Assembly: GCF_019931145.1 (NCBI RefSeq)
Contig: NZ_JAIOUV010000007.1
Coordinates: forward strand, 1 to 64,000
DNA: 64,000 bases
Reading direction: 5' to 3'
Source: Marinicella meishanensis
GTDB taxonomy: Bacteria; Pseudomonadota; Gammaproteobacteria; Xanthomonadales; Marinicellaceae
Shown: positions 8,688 to 16,414 of the stretch, piece by piece
How the letters are laid out: every line of letters begins with the position of its first letter
Position numbering within the stretch: the stretch's first letter is position 1
The notes under the pieces: generated by a model
The model's database searches: none
What the model saw: only the letters and a program-made list of their open reading frames with translations
Told to the model about the DNA's origin: nothing
Translations under genes and position numbers: made by a program

Positions 8688-9725
8688 ATGGCAAACAACA
8701 AATCATTCACTTACAAGGACGCTGGCGTTGACATTGATGCTGGCAATCAACTGGTTGAGCAGATCAAACCATGGGTCAAAGCCACCCATCGACCTGGGGT
8801 CATGGGCTCACTTGGCGGCTTTGGCGGTTTGTTCGATCTGACCCAAACCGGGGTGGAAAATCCGGTGTTGGTCTCAGGCACAGATGGCGTGGGCACCAAG
8901 CTCAAACTGGCCCACATGTTGAATGATCACAGCACCATTGGCATCGATTTGGTGGCCATGTGCGTGAATGACATCATCGTGCTGGGTGCCGAGCCGTTGT
9001 TTTTTCTCGATTATTACGCTTGCGGTAAGTTGGACACCCACCAAGCCAGCCAAGTGATCGCTGGCATTGCCAATGGTTGCCAACAGTCTGGCTGCGCTCT
9101 GATTGGTGGCGAAACGGCAGAAATGCCCGGCATGTACGAAGGAGACGATTATGATTTGGCTGGATTTGTGGTGGGGGTGGTCGACAAGCACCAGGTCATT
9201 GATGGCAGTGGCGTACAAGCGGGTCAAACCTTGATTGGGGTGGCCTCAAGCGGCCCGCATTCCAACGGCTATTCCCTGATCAGGAAAATCATTGAAGCCA
9301 CCCAGACAGATTTGAACCAACCTTTTGATGGCGCCACTTTGGGTCAAAAGTTGCTGGCGCCCACACAGTTGTATGCCAAACCGGTGTTGGATTTGTTGCG
9401 AGCCAACTTACCGATTCATGCCATTGCCCACATCACCGGCGGGGGCATCATGGAAAACATCAGTCGGGTGATGCCGGCCGGCGTGGCCATCGAAGTGGAC
9501 CCCAACAGTTGGCAGAGACCAGCGGTGTTTGATTGGCTGCAACAGCAAGGCAACATCGAAGCAGTGGAAATGCTGCGCACCTTCAACTGTGGCATTGGTT
9601 TGTGTCTGGTGACCGACACCGAACACAGCGAAGCGGTCATTGCCCAATTGAAAAAACATGACCTGGCCGCTTGGAACGTGGGACAGACCATTGCACATGC
9701 GGGCCAAGATGTCGTGATTCTTTGA
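8688..9725 (+). CDS. purM: phosphoribosylformylglycinamidine cyclo-ligase PurM
   Basis: PurM catalyses the fifth step of purine synthesis, the ATP-dependent closure of FGAM to AIR. The 345-residue product starts [20 protein letters not shown], the family N-terminus; an in-frame ATG at 8634 would add 18 residues without family support. Conserved blocks are [32 protein letters not shown] and [11 protein letters not shown]. The stop shares one base with the purN start, so the two are coupled. No strong ribosome binding site is visible before the ATG. Confidence 0.96.
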   Translation: MANNKSFTYKDAGVDIDAGNQLVEQIKPWVKATHRPGVMGSLGGFGGLFDLTQTGVENPVLVSGTDGVGTKLKLAHMLNDHSTIGIDLVAMCVNDIIVLGAEPLFFLDYYACGKLDTHQASQVIAGIANGCQQSGCALIGGETAEMPGMYEGDDYDLAGFVVGVVDKHQVIDGSGVQAGQTLIGVASSGPHSNGYSLIRKIIEATQTDLNQPFDGATLGQKLLAPTQLYAKPVLDLLRANLPIHAIAHITGGGIMENISRVMPAGVAIEVDPNSWQRPAVFDWLQQQGNIEAVEMLRTFNCGIGLCLVTDTEHSEAVIAQLKKHDLAAWNVGQTIAHAGQDVVIL

Positions 9726-10336
9726 TGAGAGTTGCAGTCCTCATTTCTGGTCGTGGCAGCAACTTGGCGGCCCTGATCAATCACCAACACGGCTATGCCA
9801 TTGAACATGTGATCAGCAACAACCCCTACGCCGCTGGTTTGCAATTGGCACGGGATCACGGCATCACCAACACCTACCTCAATTGGTCCAATCGCGAACG
9901 GGCAGAACACATGTTGGGTGAATTGTTGCAACAACTGGCGGTGGATTTGGTGGTGTTGGCGGGCTTCATGCGGATCCTGTCGGCTGAATTGGTGCACCGG
10001 TTCGCCGGAAAAATCATCAACATCCACCCTTCCTTGCTGCCCAAATACCCTGGGCTGAACACCCATCAAAAGGTTTTGGATCACCAGGATCCCTGGCATG
10101 GGGCCACTGTGCACCTGGTGGATGAGCACCTTGACCAAGGTCCCAGCCTGGCCCAAACCACCATCGCGGTCCAAGCCGGAGATGACGCCAATGCCTTGGC
10201 TGACCGATTAATTTTGCAAGAACATAAACTTTTGACCACTGTGGTGGGTCTGATAGCCCAAGGCGACCTGATTTGGACCGACGATGAGGTTCGCTATCAT
10301 GGCCAAACGATGACCCAACCGCTGATGATTGAATGA
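9725..10336 (+). CDS. purN: phosphoribosylglycinamide formyltransferase PurN
   Basis: PurN transfers a formyl group from 10-formyl-THF to GAR in purine synthesis. The start [14 protein letters not shown] is chosen because it matches the family and its A is the last base of the purM stop; an in-frame upstream start lies inside purM. The catalytic region shows LAGFMRILS, NIHPSLLPKYPG and GATVHLVDEHLDQGP, which contain the Asn, His and Asp active residues. It has 203 residues, close to the usual 212. The end overlaps the next gene by four bases (ATGA). Confidence 0.96.
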   Translation: MRVAVLISGRGSNLAALINHQHGYAIEHVISNNPYAAGLQLARDHGITNTYLNWSNRERAEHMLGELLQQLAVDLVVLAGFMRILSAELVHRFAGKIINIHPSLLPKYPGLNTHQKVLDHQDPWHGATVHLVDEHLDQGPSLAQTTIAVQAGDDANALADRLILQEHKLLTTVVGLIAQGDLIWTDDEVRYHGQTMTQPLMIE

Positions 10337-11046
10337 TGCATGCCCGACCAAAGAAACCAAACCGCCATTGGCTGCTGGTCACTGCCCTGCTCCTGCTGGC
10401 CGGACCCTTGTGGGCCCAGCACAACAAACCAGCAGGCTATCAGGCCAAATACCAAATCCTGCGTGGCGGCAAACCCACCGCACAACAAGTCACCGAACTG
10501 ACAATCAGCAACAATCGATACACCCTCAAAGACCACACCGAAGGCACCCACGGGCTGGCTTCAATGACTGGATTTGAGCGCACCGAATCAACCCAGTTCA
10601 CCTTGCAAGGCTTGGCCATTTTGACCATTGAGCACCGCATGAAACAAACCGTGGCCTTCAGCAAAAAAGCCTACCAATTCAGGGCCGAACCTGGCAGCAC
10701 CACGATCCGCGGCCAACACAAAAAGAAGCCATTTCAAGTGACCGCGGAAGTACGCCCTGTCAGCGCTCACATGATGCCTTGGTGGTTGGGCCACCAGGTG
10801 TGTAATGGCTTGCTACCGAAAGCCGTGACCGTGTTGAAATCCAAACAGCTGCGGACGTATCACTTCCAAATCGTGGAAGAAGCCGATGGCTTGGTCAGAA
10901 TGGATCGCATCTACCCGGCTGGGACCGATAAAAGCACCAGCACCTGGCTGGACACCAAACAACATTGTTTGCCGGTGAAAACCCGCCATCGTGAAGGCGA
11001 TGATCCGGTGATCGAAACGGTGTTGCAATCTCACCAGTTTCACTGA
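10333..11046 (+). CDS. DUF3108 domain periplasmic protein
   Basis: The protein has 237 residues with a hydrophobic signal sequence (WLLVTALLLLAGPLWA) and a periplasmic body. The DUF3108 fold is suggested by the opening AGYQAKYQILRGGKP, the central TGFERTESTQF and the late FQIVEEADGLVRMDRIY. DUF3108 genes commonly follow purN in gammaproteobacteria. Its start overlaps the purN stop (ATGA), so it is the third gene of the operon. Function is unknown; the position is more informative than the sequence. Confidence 0.75.
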   Translation: MMHARPKKPNRHWLLVTALLLLAGPLWAQHNKPAGYQAKYQILRGGKPTAQQVTELTISNNRYTLKDHTEGTHGLASMTGFERTESTQFTLQGLAILTIEHRMKQTVAFSKKAYQFRAEPGSTTIRGQHKKKPFQVTAEVRPVSAHMMPWWLGHQVCNGLLPKAVTVLKSKQLRTYHFQIVEEADGLVRMDRIYPAGTDKSTSTWLDTKQHCLPVKTRHREGDDPVIETVLQSHQFH

Positions 11047-11080
11047 CGGATAATTATTGGTCCTGAGGCGGACAGAACAC

Positions 11081-11110
11081 TTGTATCCCCAAGGGCGATT
11101 CAGGTATGAT
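11081..11110 (+). promoter_or_regulatory. putative blaI promoter with overlapping operator dyad
   Basis: TTGTAT (11081-11086) and TATGAT (11105-11110) are 18 bases apart, about 35 bases ahead of the blaI ATG. The -10 box is embedded in the palindrome GTATGATATAC (11104-11114). A dyad over the -10 region is where BlaI/MecI dimers usually bind to autorepress, so this is a reasonable operator candidate. Confidence 0.5.
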
Positions 11111-11145
11111 ATACGAGGAACTTCGTTAAACCAAATCACTATACC

Positions 11146-11526
11146 ATGACAAATTTACCAAAACCAACCAAAACAGAGCTGGCCATACTGAATATCATGT
11201 GGGTCATATCACCGGCAACGGTGCGACAAATCCACGAAGAAATCATCAAAACCGGTAAAACCAGTTACACCACCACCTTGAAAATGTTGCAGGTCATGCA
11301 TCAAAAAGGTCTGGTGACCAGAAACAGCGAGCACAAGGCACATATATATGAACCCACGCTCAGTAAAAAAGAAACCCAAAAGCAAATGCTGGAAGACTTG
11401 AAGAACCGATTGTTTGGAGGATCGATCAGTTCTTTGGTGATGCAAGCTTTGGGTACTTCTGACGAAACCAAACAGTCAGAACTTGACGAAATCAGGGCAT
11501 TGATTGAGAAAGTAGAAAACAGTTAA
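11146..11526 (+). CDS. blaI: BlaI/MecI/CopY family transcriptional repressor
   Basis: This is a 126-residue winged-helix repressor. The N-terminal DNA-binding half reads PTKTELAILNIMWV...TVRQIHEEI...SYTTTLKMLQVMHQKGLVTRN, the standard family pattern, and a dimerisation/cleavage half follows. It lies 12 bases ahead of an M56 (BlaR1-like) sensor protease, so the two form a signal-responsive pair in which the sensor causes the repressor to be cleaved. No beta-lactamase or copper pump is adjacent. The regulated genes may be only this operon or lie elsewhere. Confidence 0.9.
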   Translation: MTNLPKPTKTELAILNIMWVISPATVRQIHEEIIKTGKTSYTTTLKMLQVMHQKGLVTRNSEHKAHIYEPTLSKKETQKQMLEDLKNRLFGGSISSLVMQALGTSDETKQSELDEIRALIEKVENS

Positions 11527-11538
11527 ACTGAAAAACAT

Positions 11539-13365
11539 ATGCTGGCAGCTGACACACAATGGCTCATTTCTTCCATTGGATGGGCACTCATACACTTTTT
11601 GTGGCAAGGCACACTGATCACGGGTGCCTATTGGCTCATCACGAGAAACCTGCAATCCATCCACGCCAAGTATTGGACCGGCATGGCCTTGGTGGTGGTC
11701 AGTTTGGTGGTTCCCATCATCCACATCACGTCCGGCGTTCCTGCAGCAGAACAAGCCACCCAAGTCATAACCCTGACGGCCACTGTGGTGTCTTATCAAC
11801 AACTGAGTTACGACGGGTTGTTGCAGTATATGATCAATGCCAGCCTGCCCTATTTGGTGCTGGTATGGGCGGCCACCGTGATGTTTTTAAGCTTTCGCCT
11901 GGTCAGGTCCTGGATTCAGCTGGCTGCCATTGAACACGAATGCGAACCGTCGATTTCCAGAAAATTCAAGCAATACATCAAAGACACCGCCATCCGCTTG
12001 GATTTGCCCACCATTCCGGTGTTGAAAATTTCCAGAAAAGTCATGGTGCCAGCGGCCTATGGTTTTTTCAAACCCACCGTATTGTTGCCCCTGAGTCTCA
12101 TCAACCACATCCCACAAGACCAATTGGATGCCATCATCAAGCATGAGTTGTGCCACCTGAAACGCAATGATTTCATTCACAACATCGTGCAATTGTTTGC
12201 CGACATTCTGTTGTTCTTCCATCCCGGCATCCGCTGGATGAACAACGACATCCGTCACATCCGTGAACAATGTTGTGACCAACTGGTGCTGTCACATGAC
12301 ACCGAAACTTTGACCTATGCCAAAGCCTTGACCAACATCGCGGAATTTTCCAATGGCATCAAGCTGAGCCCCAGTGTGCATTTGGGCATCAATGATGGCA
12401 TGTTGCTTAACCGGGTTAAGTTTTTGTTGCAAAACAAGTCCAGCCAATCATCTTTGATGGTGTTTGTTCCCTTCTTGTTGCTGTTCTTGTTGATGCTGGT
12501 CATGTTGCAACCCGCCAATCAAGGCGACAATGGCTTTTCACTGTCTGCAGCGGAAACCCAAATCACCTTGGCCGATGAGGCGACAATCACCGCGCCTTTC
12601 GGCAGAAAAAATTTCGGTCAGCAAGACTTTTATCCCAAGTTTGCCAGCACTGAGTACAACAGCGAGGCTGAGCCAACAGCCACACAAGCACCGGTCCGCA
12701 CGGAACCGGCAATGGCTGTCAACAGCTCGTCAAACGCCAACACCCCTGCACCGGCAGTGGTCAATAACCTGTTGACTGAATCGCTCATTGACCGGCAAGC
12801 CATGATGGCCTCAATGAAACAAGACATCGAACTGCCAGTGACTGATGATCTGGTCACGACCTATGACCTGTTTGACCCCAAAGAACAAGCCTTGTCAGGA
12901 CAGCCGCCGATGGCCGAATTGGCCACCAGCACGACAGAGGTGGTGGCAGACAGCCTGAATGAAACCGTCCCCAGAACGTCAGATCACAGCAACAACCTGG
13001 CCTCCTTCACGGCGGACAACAGCATCAAGCCGCTGTATAAAAAGTATGTGGCACCCAATTACCCGCAACATTTTTGGTACAACCAAATTGAACAAGAAGT
13101 GATTGCCACGTTCAAAATCAATCCCAATGGCAAAGTCTATGACATCAAGCTGAATTCCCAGATCAATAATTTTGTGGCGTTTGAACAAGAGGTGGAAAAA
13201 GCCATGAAACGTTGGAAGTTTGATCCCAAGTCCTTGAACAGCAGCACATTACAACGGACTTATCAGCAGATATTCAGTTTTGCCATCAGTGACGATATAG
13301 AAAGAAACTGCGAACTGAAAACCACCGGAACCCGGCTCAGTAAGCCCATGCCATGTAACAAATAA
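11539..13365 (+). CDS. BlaR1-type M56 metallopeptidase with C-terminal TonB domain
   Basis: The protein has 608 residues. The N-terminal membrane part opens with GWALIHFLWQGTL, the hallmark of BlaR1 sensors. Several spans lead to a zinc protease domain with HELCH near residue 203, and another span (FLLLFLLMLVMLQ) lies near 320. The following 170 residues are low-complexity (A/T/S/P/N). The last ~95 residues (from APNYPQHFW) match the TonB C-terminal fold, ending in the EKAMKRWKFDPK block. In place of the penicillin-binding sensor of BlaR1 there is thus a TonB-like module. What it senses is unknown. Confidence 0.85.
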   Translation: MLAADTQWLISSIGWALIHFLWQGTLITGAYWLITRNLQSIHAKYWTGMALVVVSLVVPIIHITSGVPAAEQATQVITLTATVVSYQQLSYDGLLQYMINASLPYLVLVWAATVMFLSFRLVRSWIQLAAIEHECEPSISRKFKQYIKDTAIRLDLPTIPVLKISRKVMVPAAYGFFKPTVLLPLSLINHIPQDQLDAIIKHELCHLKRNDFIHNIVQLFADILLFFHPGIRWMNNDIRHIREQCCDQLVLSHDTETLTYAKALTNIAEFSNGIKLSPSVHLGINDGMLLNRVKFLLQNKSSQSSLMVFVPFLLLFLLMLVMLQPANQGDNGFSLSAAETQITLADEATITAPFGRKNFGQQDFYPKFASTEYNSEAEPTATQAPVRTEPAMAVNSSSNANTPAPAVVNNLLTESLIDRQAMMASMKQDIELPVTDDLVTTYDLFDPKEQALSGQPPMAELATSTTEVVADSLNETVPRTSDHSNNLASFTADNSIKPLYKKYVAPNYPQHFWYNQIEQEVIATFKINPNGKVYDIKLNSQINNFVAFEQEVEKAMKRWKFDPKSLNSSTLQRTYQQIFSFAISDDIERNCELKTTGTRLSKPMPCNK

Positions 13366-13367
13366 CC

Positions 13368-13652
13368 ATGTCAGAAATCAACATTTCCTATCCCCTGGAT
13401 TGTCACATTGATCATTCCAAAGAAACCCTGCTGTCACTGTTACAGGCATTGGAGGACAAATACGCCATCCAACATGAGTTCATCAGTGAGCATGAATGTA
13501 ATTTATCGGGTTCTGGCGTATCCGGTTTGTTGACTTTGGCCGATGATGGCATTGAAATCCATGCCAGGCTGGGGTTTTTCATGATACCTTTTAAAACCGT
13601 GATTGAGACCGAAATCAAAAACAAACTCGACGAATCATTTGGCGGCAGTTAG
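13368..13652 (+). CDS. polyhydroxyalkanoic acid system family protein (PHA granule-regulator like)
   Basis: This is a small cytosolic protein of 94 residues with no signal or membrane segment. The pattern of a short N-terminal strand (INISYPLDC), a helix (KETLLSLLQALEDKYAI) and an amphipathic C-terminus (IPFKTVIETEIKNKLDE) resembles the PHA_gran_rgn family. Those proteins are small and often annotated near polyester or stress genes. It starts two bases after the stop of the M56 gene, so it is probably part of the blaI operon, and is followed at once by a strong terminator. The family call is moderate. Confidence 0.6.
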   Translation: MSEINISYPLDCHIDHSKETLLSLLQALEDKYAIQHEFISEHECNLSGSGVSGLLTLADDGIEIHARLGFFMIPFKTVIETEIKNKLDESFGGS

Positions 13653-13671
13653 CCGGCAGCAAATCAAGCAC

Positions 13672-13701
13672 AAAAAAAACCGGCTCATTGGCCGGTTTTT
13701 T
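13672..13701. terminator. bidirectional Rho-independent terminator
   Basis: An eight-A run is followed by the stem CCGGC / GGCCGG and a T6 tract. It closes the rightward blaI operon and, read on the other strand, the leftward peroxiredoxin gene whose stop is at 13721. Confidence 0.9.
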
Positions 13702-13720
13702 CATGCGATTGATTCAATCG

Positions 13721-14170
13721 TCACAGCTTGCGCTTGATGATGTCGGTCAATTCATCCACCGAACGTCGGTAAATGGACACCGACTCCACATGCTTGTACT
13801 TGATCTCAAAGTTTTTATCCACCAAGAAGACCGATCGTTTGACCCCAAACCAACCAAAAGAATCATACAACTTGGACACCTCACCTTCGGCATCACTCAG
13901 TAAAGTGAATGGCAGTCCATGCTCTTTCTTGAATGATTTGATGAACCCAGATTCATCACCACTGATGGCAATCACATCCACATTCAGCGCACTGAATTTA
14001 TCGTAATGATCTCGGTAATCCCGCATCTGTTGCTGACAAACCGGCAAGTTGTCGCCTGGATAAAACACCAGCAATGCATTGCCCTTCAGCTTAGATGATA
14101 GTTTGAACGGTTTGCCATTGTCTGCGATCAATGAAAAATCAGGTGCTTTATCACCAGTCTCTAGTGCCAT
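13721..14170 (-). CDS. AhpC/TSA family peroxiredoxin with atypical active site
   Basis: The thioredoxin-fold peroxidase has 149 residues and starts MALETGDKAPDFSL, preceded by a GAGAGAAAT ribosome binding site. Longer in-frame starts, up to 14335, would cross the tRNA promoter area and give unsupported sequence. Conserved elements are LLVFYPGDN...VCQQQMRDYRDHY and FGVKRSVFLVDK. In the usual PxxxTxxC motif the Thr is replaced by Leu (PGDNLPVC), and Gln follows the cysteine where Thr is common. No resolving cysteine is present in the rest of the chain, so it would be a 1-Cys type if active. Confidence 0.85.
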   Translation of the reverse strand: MALETGDKAPDFSLIADNGKPFKLSSKLKGNALLVFYPGDNLPVCQQQMRDYRDHYDKFSALNVDVIAISGDESGFIKSFKKEHGLPFTLLSDAEGEVSKLYDSFGWFGVKRSVFLVDKNFEIKYKHVESVSIYRRSVDELTDIIKRKL

Positions 14171-14341
14171 ATTTCTCTCAAAACCAACTAAAACGGCGTA
14201 TTTTATCTGTTTTACCCAGAAATAAAAAGGTGTGACATTCACCACAGGCCAAAAAATGAATTTTTGCTGAAAAAAAATCTGGATTTGACCCGACATTTGA
14301 GCTAAAGTACGCAACCTCATTGAGCGATGAGCCAATGGTGC

Positions 14342-14432
14342 GGAGAGATGGCAGAGCGGTTGAATGCACCGGTCTTGAAAACCGGCATACGTTAATAGCG
14401 TATCCAGGGTTCGAATCCCTGTCTCTCCGCCA
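14342..14432 (+). tRNA. tRNA-Ser (anticodon UGA)
   Basis: This is a complete class II tRNA of 91 bases with encoded CCA. The acceptor GGAGAGA pairs with TCTCTCC. The anticodon loop CTTGAAA gives UGA within stem CCGGT/ACCGG. The variable arm is long (CATACGTTAATAGCGTATC), as required for serine tRNAs, and the T-arm is AGGGTTCGAATCCCT. Immediately downstream begins a 0.6-kb field of hairpin repeats built partly from copies of its own 3' half. Confidence 0.97.
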
Positions 14433-14490
14433 TTTTTATCAGCATCCTTGCTGAAAAAAATGGCGCATAGTCAGTATGAAGAATCCTCTT

Positions 14491-14584
14491 CTGGGTTCGA
14501 AAAATTTTTCCGGAAAAAATTTTGACGCCGCAGGCGCCCGAAGGGGCAAATACAGGATGTATTTGATCAATCCCTGTCTCGCCA
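14491..14584 (+). repeat. tRNA-Ser-derived repeat unit A1 (T-loop split by hairpins)
   Basis: The unit begins with CTGGGTTCGAA, a copy of the T-arm 5' half of tRNA-Ser. It continues with 68 bases of hairpins (14501-14568) and ends with AATCCCTGTCTCGCCA, the T-arm 3' half plus a degraded acceptor end. Hairpins include TTTTTccggAAAAA, a GC-rich cGCCgcaGGCg and CAAATACaggatGTATTTG (14547-14565). The latter has CAGGA at 14553-14557. A spacer with CACTACCAACAAC and CCATCTGAAG separates it from A2 and recurs after A2. Confidence 0.8.
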
Positions 14585-14650
14585 TCCACTACCAACAACC
14601 CACCATCTGAAGTACCTCTTTGGTCGAAAATCCCACATAAGAACCTCTCT

Positions 14651-14809
14651 TTTGGGTTCGAAAAAATTGTCAGGAACAATTTTTGACGCCGCAAGCGCCC
14701 GCAGGGTGAAATGCAGGACGCAATTCATCAAAAATTCGTATGGAGCGAATTTTCACACCAGCCCGAAGGGGCAAATACAGGATGTATTTGATCAATCCCT
14801 GTCTCGCTA
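14651..14809 (+). repeat. tRNA-Ser-derived repeat unit A2
   Basis: It has the same architecture as A1 but a longer, 131-base insert (14663-14793) between TTGGGTTCGAA and AATCCCTGTCTCGCTA. Hairpins in order are AAAATTGTcaggaACAATTTT, a short C/G stem, a partly degraded stem around GCAGGACGC, AAAATTCGtatggagCGAATTTT, and CAAATACaggatGTATTTG. Three loops carry CAGGA (14671, 14714, 14778). The stems differ from one another while the loop core is kept. Confidence 0.8.
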
Positions 14810-14877
14810 TCCACTACCAACAACACCATCTGAAGCACCACCTTGGTCGAAGAGCCAACATACAAACCACTCTTCTG

Positions 14878-15057
14878 GATTCGAAAAAATTGTCAGGAAC
14901 AATTTTTCACGCCAGCCCCGAAGGGGTGAATCGCTGGGATGCGATGAATAAATATTCATCTGGAATGAATTTTACCATTCACATCCCTGTGAATGACCCT
15001 ACGGGTTACATGAAAAAGTTTTCCAGAAACTTTTTTGACGCCGCAGGCGCCTGCTGA
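14878..15057 (+). repeat. tRNA-Ser-derived repeat unit A3, lacking the 3' tRNA remnant
   Basis: It begins GGATTCGAA and runs through at least six hairpins: AAAATTGTcaggaACAATTTT (CAGGA at 14894), AGCCCCgaaGGGG, ATCGCtgggatGCGAT, ATTCATctggaATGAAT, CATTCACatccctGTGAATG and AAAAGTTTtccagAAACTTTT. Positions 14971-15039 are nearly identical to 57885-57953, inside the broken tRNA-Ser copy 43 kb away. No AATCCCTG half follows; the unit runs instead into a remnant of a peptidase gene. Confidence 0.75.
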
Positions 15058-15085
15058 AGCAGTGGCCATGGCTTTCAAGGGGTAA

Positions 15086-15358
15086 ATAGGCGTCACTTAT
15101 ATGGGCAGTCAATCCTCCGGTTACACCACTGGCATCAGTCGGGTTGAATTGCCTGACGGTTCTTTGGTGCGTTTGTCGGTTGCACACTTTGCTGATCGCA
15201 ACCAACAGCTGCACCAGCAAGGCCTGGCTCCCGATGTGGTCGCAGATGCCAAACAGCCACTGCCGGATCAAGCCCGTCAATTCCTGGCGTCGCAGGAATT
15301 TTGCAAACTCTCGGACGTTGTAATCAAGACAATGCTGTTTTTGAGGGTCGTTTTTTAA
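15086..15358 (+). pseudogene. remnant of an S41 (C-terminal processing) peptidase
   Basis: The frame opened at 15101 translates to a recognisable S41 C-terminal segment: SGYTTG, then VELPDGSLVRLSVAHFADRN, then a QGLAPDVVADAKQPLPDQAR ending. This corresponds to the strand-rich part after the catalytic serine in these proteases. The catalytic region itself is missing: a TAA (15083-15085) and the hairpin repeats precede it, and after about residue 70 the similarity fades. There is no credible start or ribosome binding site, so this looks like a leftover of a gene cut off at the repeat field. Similarity was judged by eye only. Confidence 0.5.
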
Positions 15359-15502
15359 GCCATGCTCAAGTTCAAGGTACTGGCACACAGTCCAGTGCAA
15401 CATTGAAGACAACGACGATTTCAAACCTGTGTATATTCTGCTCAGTTCCATAAAAATGCACAACCCATGGTCTTGTCCTGCCCAATCACCGGGCGCTCAG
15501 AC

Positions 15503-15529
15503 TTGACAGTTGATATCATGCAATGTCAA
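15503..15529. promoter_or_regulatory. dyad TTGACA-N15-TGTCAA upstream of LytTR gene
   Basis: Two perfect 6-base inverted halves are centred 21 bases apart, about two helical turns, and end 25 bases before the regulator's ATG. Spacing and position suit a dimeric regulator acting on its own gene. TTGACA could also serve as a -35 box, but no matching -10 is seen at 16-18 bases. Confidence 0.4.
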
Positions 15530-15554
15530 ACGACATCACTTAAAATGACACTTT

Positions 15555-16334
15555 ATGAAAATGACCCACAACCTTCAGTTCTTTCTGGCTTTGCTTACCA
15601 TTTCAGTCACTTGGTCATTGGCTATTTTTCTCAAAGAAACAACTGTCCAAGCACAAGTTAATTTCTTTCACGTGCTGGTTTGGCAAGCCCTGATATGGTT
15701 TTTCTGGGTTTTGCTGTATCTTATACACCGCAAAATATCACGCTTGCTCAATAAACAAAAGTCTTCTAAAAAATGGCTTTTATTATGGGCAATCTTGGCC
15801 GTATCGATTCACTACATTTGGTTTTTTACTGTCTGCCAACTGATCAGCCCATACCTGGGATTTCCGCACACGAAATATGGCGTATATCCTTACTTTTTTA
15901 TCTTTTGGACCTTGTTGGACATTGCCTTGATGGCTGCCCTGATAATGAAACCCAAAGATGATGAGGTAAAGAGTCCAACAACAGAACCACAGTGGCTTAG
16001 CTTAAAACGCGGCAAGCAAAATTACGTATTAAAACCTGATGAAATAAATTGGCTTTCTGCAGAAAATTACTACACCAAACTATACACAACAAAAGGGGAG
16101 TTTTTGGAGCGCAAACCAATGAAGTATTTTCAAAAGTTATTACCACCAGATATGTTCGTCAGAATTCATCGCTCAACGATGGTAAACATTGATCAAATAT
16201 GCAGCTTGGAAAAAGACCGTTCAGGTGGAAAAACAATCAAACTCGCAGATGGCAACGTCAGAAAAATCAGTCGAACTCAGCTCAAACGTGTTCAAAAAGC
16301 CATTGCAGAGCGATGCATCGACACCATTGACTGA
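15555..16334 (+). CDS. membrane-anchored LytTR family DNA-binding regulator
   Basis: The protein has 259 residues. Four hydrophobic segments occupy about residues 8-27, 38-57, 73-92 and 110-131. A short linker is followed by a LytTR DNA-binding domain (about 150-250) with INWLSAENYYTKLYT, LPPDMFVRIHRSTMVNI and SRTQLKRV. It has no receiver domain, so it fits the group of membrane LytTR regulators that sense signals directly or through a partner membrane protein. The gene is clearly more AT-rich than the housekeeping genes around it, hinting at acquisition with the next gene. An alternative ATG lies two codons downstream. Confidence 0.88.
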   Translation: MKMTHNLQFFLALLTISVTWSLAIFLKETTVQAQVNFFHVLVWQALIWFFWVLLYLIHRKISRLLNKQKSSKKWLLLWAILAVSIHYIWFFTVCQLISPYLGFPHTKYGVYPYFFIFWTLLDIALMAALIMKPKDDEVKSPTTEPQWLSLKRGKQNYVLKPDEINWLSAENYYTKLYTTKGEFLERKPMKYFQKLLPPDMFVRIHRSTMVNIDQICSLEKDRSGGKTIKLADGNVRKISRTQLKRVQKAIAERCIDTID

Positions 16335-16414
16335 CCATTTAGCAACCAATGACTGCATAACAAGCAACAACCTACCAAACACCCGCTATACTCCGTCATT
16401 TCTGAGGAGTCACC

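Noticed and set aside
14392-14694. Minus-strand open frame starting in the repeat field and ending AERQGFEPWIRY
   Set aside because: It is the reverse complement of tRNA-Ser(UGA) and the repeat units, a known source of spurious proteins, and has no ribosome binding site or family support.
14433-15060. Insertion sequence in the repeat field
   Set aside because: There is no transposase frame, no terminal inverted repeats bounding the field and no target-site duplication.
14999-15463. 154-codon minus-strand frame
   Set aside because: It is antisense to the S41 remnant and crosses the hairpin repeat, with no recognisable domain; the plus-strand reading has protein-family meaning.
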